In this document: piece after piece, positions 25,438-37,302 of the stretch
Position numbering within the stretch: position 1 is the first letter of the stretch
Layout: each line of letters opens with the position of its first letter
Assembly: GCA_009731375.1 (NCBI GenBank)
Contig: BJOX01000246.1
Coordinates: 667,810 to 731,251, forward strand
Length of the DNA: 63,442 nt
From: Paulinella micropora
Taxonomy: Eukaryota; Cercozoa; Imbricatea; Euglyphida
Direction of reading: 5' to 3'
Notes under the pieces: model-generated
Databases searched by the model: none
What the model saw: only the letters and a program-made list of their open reading frames with translations
What the model was told of the DNA's origin: nothing
Made by a program: the position numbers and the translations under genes

Positions 25438-26642
25438 TTAGATAATGTCTTCAATAAAATTAATAGAAACATAAATATTAGCAGTGCCACCGTTTGTATT
25501 TTGTGAGGATATGGTAAATGTCTTACTTGGTCCTATCTTGATATTATATTGAGACAAATCAATGTACATGGATGAACCTCCAGACAACACATATGTGAAT
25601 ATCACACTTCCGCCCTTCTTGTAGTTCCTGCCGTATCAACTTCTGCTAACGATGTGTTTGTATCGTAATTTGAATAAGAAGGTGTTCCTCCCAATGTGGT
25701 ATTAAGAGCAATTCTCGCGATACATGTTTTAGTGTCTGAATCGCTGATACATAAATTCTCAAAGTATATTATGTTATAGTTTGTTTTGCTGTTGAATGTG
25801 GAGCGGTTCCTAATGATAAATATGGCATCTCAGTTGATCCTATACTCTTGACATTATCATACGAATTGGTTATAGCAATAGTCCGATCAATATTCCCTTC
25901 AACTGCCAAAAACATGCTCGCCGTTTTCATTACAACGGATCCATTTCGCATAAATCGCAAACGCCGCTTGATCCAATGATGGAGTGGTGGCAGTGCTCGC
26001 GAATTTAATTGAATGAATTACTTCCATTCGCCCAGTTCGTGGGTTTTCTATTTTGAATGTAATTTGACCACTACCCAGATATTGAACAACTATTTCAAAC
26101 ACATTCAATTTAGTAAAATCAATCGTAGGGAAGTTTCCAGTATTATTACATTATCAACATTCCACGCATATTGACTAACCACATTTTCCACACTTCCCGC
26201 AGTTCTCACAATGGACATTCCCAAACTTGATTGTCTAAAACATAAATTATCTGCTGGTGTGCCTATGCCAATATCGCAATGGAAACTATCTGCTGCAATG
26301 GATGACGGAAACAATGCGGAAAATCTAGCAACTAAGCCCATACCACTTCTATATTTGGCTCGTTCAATAGTCGTGATTTGCGCGGTTGAATTACCTAAGG
26401 CCGCGAGTCAAAACTGCCATTGAATTAGCAGTTGATACCACCCCGCCATTTCCCTGAACGATATCAAAGAATCGTGTATTAATACCATATGTGAATACAT
26501 TTTGTAATACTGGTGACAAAGTGGCCGTTCGCAATTCTCCAAAGGCCGTTGTTGGTAAAGCATCTTTAATACTATTTATTGATAAATAAGAAGACGACGA
26601 TGTAGTTGATGACGATGGTGTATTCGTGCTTTGACCAAAAAG
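25438..26642 (-). pseudogene. Second fibre-like protein, frameshifted
   Basis: Homologue of E2 55707-56963. Segments on different frames: AFGELRTATLSPVLQNVF, then GMGLVARFSALFPSSI and NLCFRQSSLGMSIVR, then NVFEIVVQYLGSGQITFKIE, then MKTASMFLAVEGN, ending ANIYVSINFIEDII at 25438. Beta-rich, with no catalytic motif; probably an appendage or receptor-binding protein. Start uncertain because upstream DNA is AT-rich. At least four shifts. Confidence 0.65.
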
Positions 26643-26672
26643 ATTCCTTTTATATTTTATATTATATAAAAT

Positions 26673-26948
26673 ATGTGCGTAATAATACAAGAATTGCCAA
26701 GCGATATAGTTGGACACATAAGAACATTTGTTTATTCAGAACTGTCCCAGCAGAATTATAAAAAAGAATTTTGCAATATATGCGGTTTGTCTCGCACATT
26801 CCAATCACACCCCCCTATTATAGCAGTTGATATTGATAATGTAGATGGTGTTCAGTTTTTCACAATCTGTTCTATTAATTGCTATAGACAAGAGTCTAAT
26901 ATTAGGGCAAGATATCGCGAACCGCCTTTAATCGTTGTTAAGTATTAA
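26673..26948 (+). CDS. Small Cys-containing protein with F-box-like N-terminus
   Basis: 91 aa. N-terminus IIQELPSDIVGHIRTFVYSE resembles the start of an F-box or similar helical motif; then FCNICGLSRTF and FFTICSINCY give two Cys pairs that could bind zinc. It overlaps the end of the recombinase gene by 21 bp on the opposite strand. F-box similarity is weak. Confidence 0.5.
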   Translation: MCVIIQELPSDIVGHIRTFVYSELSQQNYKKEFCNICGLSRTFQSHPPIIAVDIDNVDGVQFFTICSINCYRQESNIRARYREPPLIVVKY

Positions 26949-28254
26949 TCTTTTTGTTTTATTTCTTGTGCTTCTTCTTAATGGTGCTTTTATTTCCTCT
27001 GTCGCGGTTTCTTCTTGTGGTTTTGCTTCTTTTTTCTCTTTGATAAACTTATTAACAATAACTGCTCCAATTTTGCTTAATTGTCGTAGTTTAGTATTTG
27101 CAATATTTGGCTTATCGTTGTAAATCTGTTCAAGCAATTTATATTTATCCTCTTTGCTAGCCCTTTTGCCTAATGATTGATATTTGCTTTCTTCTCCGTT
27201 TTCGCTTTCAGTTTCATTAATATTATTTAAATTCAGACATAAATCTATCTTTCTTCTTAACTCCTCTAATTCTGTTTTAATTCCTTCTGCCTTAATTTCT
27301 TCAGGGTCGGCCACATTAACCCAACTATAACTAAAACTAGTGAGCATATCACCATGACCAAGTACATTAGAAACCCGTGTATTAAAATTCTCTAATATCG
27401 GATTAGCAAAGTTACTATACGACAAACTCGCGTAAAGTTTCCGCAACATACTACTTTTCTGTGTGTATTCCGAAAGCCAAGGAAAGATTTTAATAATTCT
27501 TTTATTTAGTTCATTATTCTTTTGTTATCAAGCACACCCTCGTTGTTAATGATAACTGCTTTTTTCTTTTTGAAATGGTTCCGTATTGAATTTACTTGTT
27601 CAATTACGAATTCAGGAGTAAAAAGAACAACAGGTCTCTCAGTCCAATTCTTTTTTGTCCTTCTCTCTTCTTTGCTAAATTATTTACTCTCAACCAAGAA
27701 GGTTTATCTGGTATCAATTCGTATGTGTTTTTGTCAAATATTTCAACAGGCCTTGCTCAAATTGCTATCATCAAAGCAAGTAGTTTAAGATAAGGGTCAT
27801 TACTTAATATCATATCATTCATTTTAGCCATTACATCACGAAAATCAATCTGTATTTTTTGTTCATTTTTAGCTTTGACATCTTTCTTATATCCTTCTAC
27901 AATATCAATCCGCTCGTCTTCACTCAGTTTAAAATACTTATCAAGTTTGCTCATTTCATATACTTTTTCACTTTGATGAGGCTCTATTGCTTTTTTTCTC
28001 ACCTCAGAAAGTCTTTGTCTTCTACTATTCAAATTTGGATACACGATAGCATATTTTGGATCAATGACTTTAAGTGCCTCAAGCACCTCTTCATCACTCG
28101 TTGGTGTGCTAAATAGCGATATAATAGCATTATGAAAGGCGATACTTGGTTTTAACTCACTATCGTAGAAGTTGGACACGACTTCATAAATTTTACTTTC
28201 AGTAGTAGCAACTCTTAACTGCCTAACAAATTTCTTATCATCTTTGCTCCACAT
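26928..28254 (-). pseudogene. Tyrosine recombinase (YR), frameshifted
   Basis: Frame 27757-28254 (MWSKDDKKFVRQLRVATTES...) leads to LLALMIAI, then a TGA where glycine would be expected, then ARPVEIFDKNTYELIPDKPS, which resembles YR box I (G.R..EI). WLRVNNLAKKR may be the catalytic-lysine hairpin. After a shift near 27660, and continuing in 26928-27449, come MLRKLYASLSY and VLGHGDMLTSFSYSWV, which fit the box II arginine, the LGH motif and the tyrosine nucleophile. The RK-Y spacing recalls telomere-resolvase-type YRs of algal viruses (inference). It lies beside the right TIR. Inactive as assembled. Confidence 0.7.
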
Positions 28255-28276
28255 CTAAGTGTATATAAGACAGGTC

Positions 28277-28487
28277 TTATATTATTTTAATTATTTTAAA
28301 TTAAAAATCCATATTACCCCCGATATGTCCCTAAATGCTGTTAAAACCACTCGGCCAGTTGTTGTTAATAGTAGCAGTCTGAGAGAGACAAACCCGTGTT
28401 AGTAATAATGAAGGCCGAATTGACCGAGGCCAATACCCGCGGGCGGAAAATTATTTTTCCTTATTGTATAAAAACGGGAGACGACAA
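28277..28487. repeat. Direct repeat D, right copy
   Basis: Same orientation as 7366-7576, near-identical. It lies between the YR start and the right TIR and carries a truncated copy of the ORF at 7497 (28408-28506), which ends in TIR-derived codons KKNFLS. Confidence 0.9.
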
Positions 28488-28728
28488 AAAAAATTTCCTT
28501 TCTTAATAAAAGGTTGGACACCCTGGACAAGTTAAAATATAGATAGTAAGAAGAATAATATAATAAATACCGAAATTTAATAACTAAAAAGTGTCCAACC
28601 TTATAAAAAATCGCTTGGCCGTGGCCAACCATGGGGTTGGACACCAATAGGAGAAGACAATCTCTCTCGCCTGCTCTTATATTCAATCATTGAATTATGT
28701 ATTAAGCATACTATTCATCGTATATATA

Positions 28729-29061
28729 ATGAGTTCTACCATAGAGGAAATAAAGGCTGTGTTTAGTCTCCCTGATCCAAGGAGGCAACGATATAGGGAA
28801 AAATATGTGGAAAACAATAAGGAGAAAATCAAAGAGCAACAGAGGTAATATAGAGAAGCAAACAAGGATAAGACAGATAAACAACGAAGGGAATATTATA
28901 AGAAAAATAGAGATAAAATCCAAGAGCAACAGAAGAAATACAGAGAAATCAATAAAGTAGTATTGGATAAATACAAAGGAGAATATCTCAAGCAGATAGA
29001 GAAAGAGAAGCAGAAAGAAACCAATCCTAATATTGAATATTTGAAATCCCTTCAACTCTGA
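28729..29061 (+). pseudogene. Right-TIR copy of basic ORF, nonsense codon
   Basis: Copy of 6680-7012. Codon 40 (28846-28848) is TAA where the left copy has AAA, and a further I-to-T change is visible nearby. The rest is open to TGA at 29059. Confidence 0.85.
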
Positions 29062-29419
29062 TCGTGTTGGTGAAACTCTTTTTTTTCCCTTACTCGTGTG
29101 GCTATCGCCCCCTCCCCCATTGAACTTTTAAGATCCCTCCAATTTTGATCATATCAGCAAAAAAAATGAACCAATATCGGCAACACCGCAGACGAGAAAG
29201 GTGAGGCGAAAAAGCACACCGCCAAAATTCTGACTTGCGGGGTTTTGGACAACTTTCTGTTTTCAGTGCGGGCACTTGGACAACTTTTCGCAGTAAGAGA
29301 GATTTTAATGAAATTGTTGTTTTGAACTTAGAGAGAAAACTAAATAACGGCTCTTAGTGTGGTTTCTCTAGAGAAACTGCACTGAAGATCTGTCCTGAAG
29401 TGGCACCCTATACTACATG

Positions 29420-29755
29420 ATCATTTATGTGTTGCGGACCTGTCCATTCGTGTATTAAATACAAGCACAGAAAAGACAAAAAACACACCTTTGTTTTACA
29501 AAAACACACCTTTGTTTTACAAAAATACGACAAACTAAGCACACTAAGCGAGATTTAGTGAAAATGACGACAAAAACCATATAAATGAAATTTATATATA
29601 TTTTATGATAATAAAATATGGTTTTTGTCGTCATTTTGACTAAATCTCGCTTAGTGTGCTTAGTTTGTCGTATTTTTGTAAAACAAAGGTGTGTTTTTTG
29701 TCTTTTCTGTGCTTGTATTTAATATACGAATGGACAGGTCCGCAACACATAAATG

Positions 29756-29757
<2 letters not shown>
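29420..29757. repeat. E1 right terminal palindrome
   Basis: Arms start atcatttatgtgttgcgg and end ccgcaacacataaatgat around an AT-rich centre that is the reverse complement of the left one. One arm mismatch (agtgaaaa against agtcaaaa). It is about 55 bp longer per arm than the left palindrome. Confidence 0.9.
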
Positions 29758-29788
<31 letters not shown>

Positions 29789-29791
29789 CAT

Positions 29792-29845
<54 letters not shown>
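29757..29845. repeat. (TA)n-(CA)n-(TA)n microsatellite
   Basis: Abuts the outer end of the right palindrome, so the exact element-host boundary is blurred. Confidence 0.9.
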
Positions 29846-29846
<1 letters not shown>

Positions 29847-30062
29847 GAACATGTATGTTACACATATTAGACACAAAGCAGCGCCAGCCCACCGAGCGCC
29901 AGCCAAACGAGCGCCGACCAATATGCAGCGCGCGCCAGCCAAACGAAAACAGAACGTGCAGAGGACGTTGTCCTAGGCTTGTTCCCATGTTCTGTACTTC
30001 AATCCCAACAGCAGCAGGCAGTGAATCTGCTTCAGAGCTTAGCAGCACAGGTACAGATATAG

Positions 30063-30101
<39 letters not shown>

Positions 30102-32870
30102 TCAGCACAAAGTAACATTATACAATAACAAACCCACACATACACTGTCTATCAGTCAAGGTTGGACGGTTGACTCACCATCCCCCCCCCCCCCTTGCTT
30201 TGGGGAAGCCTTGCTAAAGTGCTTTTACAAGCCAGTCGACGTGTTTGTGTGCACCCTGGCAATACACACCACACTCGTTACTCACAAAGTAGTCCAACAC
30301 TCACAAACACATCCACCACACTCAGAAAGGAAAGACTACGTTCGTTTTTTGAGTTGGGAGAGAACCTTTTTGAGAAAAGGAGAACAGTAACCTATTGGGC
30401 TGAGCCCAAGGGAGCTCATTGAAAACCTTTTCCTACGTTTTCAGTTGTGTAAGCACAGGGGTGTACAAACCGTGTGTGTGTGTGTGTGTGTGTGTGTGCG
30501 TACCGAGTGCTTTAGACCCTTCACACACCAGTAGCTTTTTGTCTCTGGAGCTGCTCGGTAACCGAGTTCTCGGCCTTGTAGATCTATTCAACACCACACA
30601 ACACGTTTGTAGTGCTTGAGTGCGAGGAGTGGTGCGTGTTTTTTTGTTTCTGACGAAAATAAAACTCAAAGTCACCCTCTGTTTTGGCTCTCCCGTGTCT
30701 GTTTTGCACGTAATTTCCTTGGCCTATGTCTTGTCTGACTGGCCTACCACCCTTCTAAGAGATGGCCACCAAGTTTGGTGTAGGATGTATGTCTTTTATG
30801 CAACTGTGACAGGGTTTATGCCAATTGAATAGATTTTTTTCTGTGTCTTGTCTGTCTGTTTTCCTCAGCCTCCTTACACTTCCTTACGACTTTTTCCTTA
30901 CGTTTGTATGAGGCTAACCGCGAGTGGCTATACAGACTGGAGTCTGTGTTATTGGTTGTTATTCCTCGTAAGGAGGATGTATGGGGATAAGTGTAGGAAT
31001 GCCCCCAGGGAACAGACCGTAGGTCTATTTACTTCCTGTGGGTGTGCTGGTAAAGCACTACTCTGACTCGACAATATGTCGACGATCAATCCAGTGAACA
31101 CTACTGTGTTATTATACCACTGGAGACACACTTCGTGACCTCACAGTCACCAAACACACGATTGTTAGTGTTAGAGTCGTACACACAACGAGTGTCTTGC
31201 CGTGCCGCTGTTTGGGCCTCTGTGCAAAGTTTCACTGTTGTTTTTGTGCACTGCACACTCCTCACACCTCCTTAGCTCCTTTCCTACACTCCACCACTAC
31301 CTTTCCTTCTTCTTTCTCTTGGGAAAGTGGCTTTTCCAAAATGCTTGAATGGATTTTGATTATAGAAAAATAAGGCTGGGACTCCACTTTTGTCAGTTAA
31401 GATAAGAAAGATATTATTTATTGTATGCCGGGGTCTATATCCACTCAATCCAAGCACTCTGAGAATAACCTAATCTTCCTCCTCTGCAAAAGAGAGGAAA
31501 CCAGTATGGTGGGAAAATGTAGGAGATTATCAGAGCCAAGCAACAAAAAGGAAACAGAGAGCCATTTCCTATTGTCCGCCCTAACGATAATATTATCCGG
31601 CGTAAAAAGTAGTACCGGTTACTTGTCTTGATATTATCGTTTTCAACCGGCTCAAAGTATATATATATAGAAACGGGCATAACCATATCTTGACTAGATA
31701 TAGGTCATCTATACATCACTGTGTATAGGGGTATATGAAAAGTTCGCATATTTGCCTATCTGCGCCTACAGCCCTTTACCAAGCCCTTGCCTTATTCATA
31801 ACCAAGCTCTAGTACTACTGATTAAAAATCCTCAGCTAAGCAAAGGGGTGAGCACGGTCACTCGTGGTCCGGTAAACCCCTCAGTTACTATGTAAATAAC
31901 TATTTTTGAAAATCAGCTAATGCAGTCACCCGACAGCTGAAGATGATTTGCTCGGATCACTTATCCGACGGTCACCGGACTCGTGACTGATACAATACGG
32001 CGGCAGCCGCTGGCACGGTATGACAAAGCTGTTTAGCAGCCGCAGTATATTAGTCTACTATTAGTACAACTGAGAGTCATTGGTTGCAACTTCCGCCTGA
32101 CTCGCCGCTCGCAGAGTATATCATAGTGACTCATCTGAGAAGTTGAGAGTCGTGTTACTACCGTCGACGGTGACTCAGTAGCAGCTGTGACTCGGAAATG
32201 ACCCGGGCCGGAGTACCATGACGGCTAAATTCAGCAGTAATGATCGCATTGCATCAGTGTCATGGTTCAGTCTCTGCGGATTCCTGGCGATCACCTAATC
32301 GCAAATGACTCTCAGACTGACCGCAGGCACGGTCCGAGAGTACGTCTCGATTCTAAATAACATCATCCTTGAGAGCCGCACACCACTCAGGCTTGAAGCA
32401 TCAGTGCCAGTGTCGATGATGACATGACTTGAAAGTTCATTATCCATCGTGAAAACCGTTTCCGCCGTCGTCTGGTATCGGTAACGCTGTTGATCAAAAG
32501 CCGCCTCGGGCCAGTCAATGTATGATTGCAAACTTCTTTTAGCCAACTGTCACTGTCACTGTGTGCGGACGTCAACTTGGATAATTCAAACCAAATTGCA
32601 TTGGAAAGCAGTCAGAGGCTTCACGTGTTGATGCCTATGCGGCGATTGACTTCAAACACCGTCAGTGGGAAAGTGACGGAATCCGCGGCTCGGACCACGT
32701 ATTTAACACCGCCAACCATCCTATGGCCAGGACTTGAATCTACGAGACTCTCAGTTGTGACCAAATTATTGATACACGACAGTCTAACACACCATAGGAG
32801 TCTGCAACTTCGTTACCGCGTCAAGCCATCAGCAAATCTCGCAGGTACTGTGCATGCTTTCTATAACACT
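29846..32870. other. Host intergenic DNA, no gene recognised
   Basis: Contains (TATC)n at about 30063-30101, poly-C at 30182-30194 and (GT)n at about 30470-30498. I read both strands for conserved protein motifs and found nothing I can name. Composition is ordinary host-like. Confidence 0.6.
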
Positions 32871-32899
32871 TTCATGTCAAAATTCAAGTCAAACATCTC

Positions 32900-33660
32900 T
32901 CACAGTCCATGCAGCGTGATCTTGACCCAACCTGCTCCATGGTTTAGCACGTTTTGCCAAACATTATCCTCACCTATATCTCCCTTGTTTTTTGAACCCC
33001 CTCCACCAGAACACTTAGAACCACAGGAGTTGGTTCCCCCTTCACCGGAATATCCTCCACCCGCTCCTCCTCCGTCATACGGCCTACCACCATCCCCAAA
33101 GCCACCAAAACACGGTTTTCCGCTCTCATTCATCCAACAAAACGACCCGCGGCCACCACCCAGGAAGCTAGAACCAGATCTTTCATTACTCAGTCTGTCT
33201 CCCTCTAAGTATCCTCCTCCCCCACCTGCCTTGTCACTGTTGCCTTGATTGCCTTTACTGCCACCTCCCTTGCCTCGCCCAGCTGAACCGGTAGAGGCGT
33301 CCATTACATTACGATCACCAACGCCCTCATTCTCCGGGTGACCAGCCCCACCTCCAGCAACGACTAGAATTTTTTCCTCTTGCCGTGACAGACAAATGTT
33401 CCACCGCCGCCTCCTCCTCCGTAGTCACCACCTGAAGGATTGTCTGAACCTCGCTGGCCAATAAGAATATGCAACTAAGGAAAATCAAAATCATCGTGAG
33501 AAAGCATGAACTCTTTTTCATAATTATATCGACCGTAGTCTTGGCAGCAAGTTGAAAATTGCCCCTGATGACGGCGCCTGCTCCACCTTTACGATCTGCA
33601 TGATTCCCTCCAGATGCACCGGCAGCAGTAATCAGGTACCTCCCCGGCACCAAAATATCC
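32900..33660 (-). pseudogene. Glycine-rich protein fragment (ALK/LTK-type Gly-rich domain-like)
   Basis: Minus strand: VPGRYLITAAGASGGNHADR, then, after a shift or short intron near 33490, LHILIGQRGSDNPSGGDYGG and KILVVAGGGAGHPEN, then (32900-33304) many Gly runs with SSFLGGGRGSF and FGGFGDGGRPYDGGGAGGGY. The pattern matches the glycine-rich domain found in ALK-type receptors and in many protist surface proteins. No kinase or signal peptide is seen, so it is a gene part. Intron or frameshift cannot be told apart here. Confidence 0.55.
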
Positions 33661-33879
33661 ACACTCTACCAAAACGATTTGATGATTGCCAGCTGTGATA
33701 GCAAAAATTCATAGGTTTACCAGAATGCCACTGGATATAGCTATTGGACCAAGCGATGCCGCACTGCATCGATGACTGTCACCGGCCGCTGTGACCAAAA
33801 TATCTGATAGCTTGATTGGACCGTCGCACCTATTACATATATGATGACATTCTTTAGCTGCGTGAACTTGATGTCACCG

Positions 33880-33885
<6 letters not shown>

Positions 33886-33929
<44 letters not shown>

Positions 33930-33951
33930 ATCTATCTATCTATCTATCTAG

Positions 33952-34001
<50 letters not shown>

Positions 34002-34012
34002 CTCTCTCTCGC
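33886..34012. repeat. (CT)n-(TATC)n-(CT)n microsatellite
   Basis: Simple repeat between the Gly-rich fragment and the BTB gene. 33661-33885 and 34013-34256 show no recognisable gene. Confidence 0.9.
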
Positions 34013-34256
34013 TCGCTCTTGCTTTGTGATTCTTTCTTTCCTTTTTTAATTTATTTATTTTTCTTCGATTCATTTATTTATTCACTGATTCATGCATTCG
34101 TTGGTCTCTTTCTGACGTGTTTTTCACGGGTTTTGTCAACCTTCTCCTTTCCCTTTCCTTTTTCGTTGAACTTATCCTTAGCATGTCTTAGTATATATGA
34201 ATGTTTTATCTTCCAGCAAGGCAACAAAGAGACAGCCTGGACGGTTTACAATATCA

Positions 34257-35445
34257 TTACCCTTCAGTTGCAGTCTTTATGACGACTCCGCTACGCCATC
34301 TGGCCAGGTATATGTCGCATATATCTTCAGGAGGCGAACAAGAAGAGCTTGAACGAGGCTTAAAACGAAGCTCCGCCTCCGCCTCGACATGCCCCGACTT
34401 TATCTTGCTTCTTCGGTATACGTGCCATTCGAGAGCTTCTATGTAACACCTACGGAAAGGCTTCCACAGCCTCCAAACCGAGAAGCTGTCTGATTGACTT
34501 TGCAGTTGTTCGAGCTGCCCAAGCTTTCGCAAGGTCAAGCATGGAAAGCGAATCAAACTCAAGACCTCATGCACCGTATCGCTACAATCTGAGACTGAAG
34601 TTTTTTTTCTTGCCCTTTGCCCTTGGAAGTCTCTTGTTGTGCAATTCGGGATGATCAAGTCCAGCCGCAGCAGCTGCCTTGGTATTACTATGCAGCCAAG
34701 CTAAGACCGCATCAGCGAACGCGTCTTCGGTGGCATCGAGCTCTTGGTCTTTGATGATGTCCATGAACACAGCTTTTTCTAGGAGTTTCACATAATCAAC
34801 ACAAGCGAAGGCCTTGACAAAATGCTCCCGGATCAGCTTGCGCGCTTTTTCCAGCAAACCTTTCTGCTCCAAGCCGTCGATTTTGTTGTTGAAGGCATAT
34901 TGGAAAACCCGTAGACATGTTTCACTGCAAGCCACAAGCGAACAGAAAGAAAATTTCTGGATGATACAGAAAACAGCGTACGGCGAAAGGCAGCTTTCGA
35001 TTATCTCCTCGAGGTGACCCACTAATTTACGCAAATCATACTTGAAGGCGAAGGAATGCAGCTCAAAGAGGTCTTCTTTGTTCACCCTCATCAAACCTGT
35101 GCATCGGATTAAATTTAAATGCATCCTTGTATTCTGAAGTTTGAAGAAGGACCTGTGTAAAGATATTTGAGCACGGTCTCGGCCAATGGCTCCAGCAAGG
35201 GAAGTGTTTATCCGCATTCCACGAGCTTGCTTTTCAAAACTGGACTGCGGCTGAGAATAGCACGATGGTATGATCGCTTAGTGCCGTCACCTAAAAATCA
35301 TCGAAGCAGCAGCGGCAGTAAGAACAACAACAACAACAACAACAACAGCAGCAACAACAGCAACAACAACAACAACAACAACAAGAACAACAACAACAAC
35401 AACAGCAACAACAGCAACAAGAATAACAACTATAAATTACTACTA

Positions 35446-35495
<50 letters not shown>

Positions 35496-35525
35496 TACTA
35501 CTACTACTACTACTACTAGGACTAT

Positions 35526-35606
<81 letters not shown>

Positions 35607-35678
35607 CACTACTACTACTACTACTATTACTACTACTACTAATATTACTACGAGTACTACTTCTTAATATTACTACGC

Positions 35679-35730
<52 letters not shown>

Positions 35731-35751
35731 GACTACGACGAAGACAACGAT

Positions 35752-35796
<45 letters not shown>

Positions 35797-35966
35797 GTAT
35801 ACTACTACTACTACTACTGCTACTACTACTAGTACTACTAGTACTACTACTATACTACTACTACTATACTACTATACTACTACTACTACTAGGTGACTAC
35901 TGCTACTACTAGACTACCTCTATTACCACTAGCTCTACTACTACTACTACTACTACTACTACCACA

Positions 35967-36020
<54 letters not shown>

Positions 36021-36202
36021 GCTACATCTGCTACTACTACTACTACTCCTGCTACTACTACTCCTGCTACTACTCCGTGCACTACTACGACGTTACTACT
36101 ACTACCTCGACTGCTAACGTGTACTACTACTACTACTACTACTACTACTAATGATAACAATGATAGTAATAATAATAATAATAGTAATAGTATTGCTGCT
36201 GC

Positions 36203-36234
<32 letters not shown>

Positions 36235-36255
36235 CTTCTTCTTCTTCTTCTTCTT

Positions 36256-36306
<51 letters not shown>

Positions 36307-36330
36307 TACTACTACTACTACGACTACTAT

Positions 36331-36377
<47 letters not shown>

Positions 36378-36378
36378 T

Positions 36379-36419
<41 letters not shown>

Positions 36420-36561
36420 AACACCATGTTTTTTTATTATCATAAAAAGGCAAAAGGCGGAGACCGAACGTTACAACAACATCATGGAAAGTGTCGTCTT
36501 GCCACAAGCTCGTCATTTCGTCCTTTATGAGCTGGGTATCATCTACAGTCGCGAGGCTCAT
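34257..36561 (-). CDS. BTB-BACK domain protein (split gene)
   Basis: Host gene on the minus strand. Exon 1, 36465-36561: [16 protein letters not shown] and [14 protein letters not shown]. Intron 1 is the trinucleotide array. Exon 2, 35153-35290, joins in phase to give [19 protein letters not shown] and [17 protein letters not shown] 56-nt intron (35097-35152) leads to exon 3: [18 protein letters not shown], then a BACK region ([12 protein letters not shown]; after a shift at the T-run near 34600, [17 protein letters not shown]). BTB-BACK proteins are usually Cullin-3 adaptors; no Kelch repeats seen. Exon 2 has one in-frame TAA (ECG-stop-TLPLL), so it may be a pseudogene. Confidence 0.72.
35322..36420. 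repeat. 1.1-kb trinucleotide array in BTB intron 1
   Basis: (AAC)n, then a long (TAC)n array with TTC, TGC and TAT variants, and (TTC)n near 36205-36255. It fills the first BTB intron. ORFs through it are artefacts. Confidence 0.95.
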
Positions 36562-36977
36562 CCAGCGAAGCAGTTGAATTTCAGCCGGGCGCCTGTGAAT
36601 TCAGTTGGGCGATAGATGGATTTTTGCATGCTCGCATGTGCAAGGCTTGATATAAATATAAAAAGATTGCATGTGCTGCAATCACGCGTGGACTATTGGC
36701 ATATTGTTCATGAATTGATTTCAGTTAAGCCGTGTGAGACTTCAGTTCAAACATGTGCTTCTGTGGCAACGTCAAAACCAGGCAATGCTAGTGCTCGAAT
36801 CTGAAGGCCTTTTATCAGCGTGTCATTCTTGCAATTTGTCCAGAAATGGTCCAATCAGTCTCCAATCTTCCTTTTTCTTTTTGTTTTGCCAGTGTGAGCT
36901 CAGCTCGACTTGTGAGCAACATGATATCATCATTCTACCTATCCTTGCACCTCTTGCAACAAAATAACCGAACAAGA

Positions 36978-37093
36978 TAGAGATAGCTTGTTCTCGCAAG
37001 GCAAGAAGATTTGTTCAGCACTGAGTTCTGTTCGTGGAGAAAGTACTGGCAAGAAACTGTTCGTGGAGATAGCTTGTTCTCGTAAGGCAAGAT
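36978..37093. repeat. Short direct repeats in host DNA
   Basis: agatagcttgttctcg and aaggcaaga recur at about 36978-37004 and 37067-37093. 36600-37296 otherwise shows no gene I recognise. Confidence 0.6.
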
Positions 37094-37296
37094 GAGTGGT
37101 GGTTCTGTTCCACATCTTTGAAATGGCCGGATGGCTGAAAAATGCCATATTGTGCTGATCGGACCAGACGAGTTTTTGCCTGTCTGTGAGGACATGTTGA
37201 TTCTGTGGTATTTAACTTCTTGATTCTTAAAAAAAAAATCCTTGTTGCAATAGATCTAGTTGCACTGGTGTTTTTGTGCGTTCTCTTTTCTCCCTT

Positions 37297-37302
37297 GTCT
37301 TT
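37297..37302. repeat. Target-site duplication of E2, left
   Basis: GTCTTT, repeated exactly at 58226-58231 directly outside the other TIR. A 6-bp duplication fits a Polinton/retroviral-type DDE integrase. Confidence 0.93.

Larger units (their letters stand above)
5986..29757. mobile_element. Integrated Polinton-like virus E1 (PrimPol-SF3/YR type)
   Basis: About 23.7 kb bounded by inverted repeats of ~1.27 kb (5986-7260 against 28484-29702) that end in long palindromes. Cargo in order: small basic ORFs, Zn-binding protein, PrimPol-SF3 helicase, FGKY-type protein, S74 fibre, TM protein, GIY-YIG nuclease, secreted Cys-rich protein, PLA2-bearing virion protein, packaging ATPase, MCP, penton, second fibre and tyrosine recombinase. 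MCP, penton and A32-like ATPase together define a Polinton-like virus. No polymerase B was found. No target duplication is visible, as expected if entry was YR-mediated. Many genes are frameshifted. Confidence 0.9.
28484..29757. repeat. E1 right terminal inverted repeat
   Basis: Reverse complement of 5986-7260, extended outward by ~55 bp (29703-29757) that copies the palindrome's inner arm. The inner edge abuts segment D at a shared GACAA. 29758 onward is a TA/CA microsatellite. Confidence 0.92.

Noticed and set aside
29846-31300. Possible LTR element or promoter cluster in GT/CA-rich host DNA
   Set aside because: I found no paired repeats, target duplication or coding motifs to support it.
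35167-36427. Long poly-Thr, poly-Leu, poly-Val and poly-Ser ORFs
   Set aside because: They are translations of the trinucleotide array inside the BTB intron.
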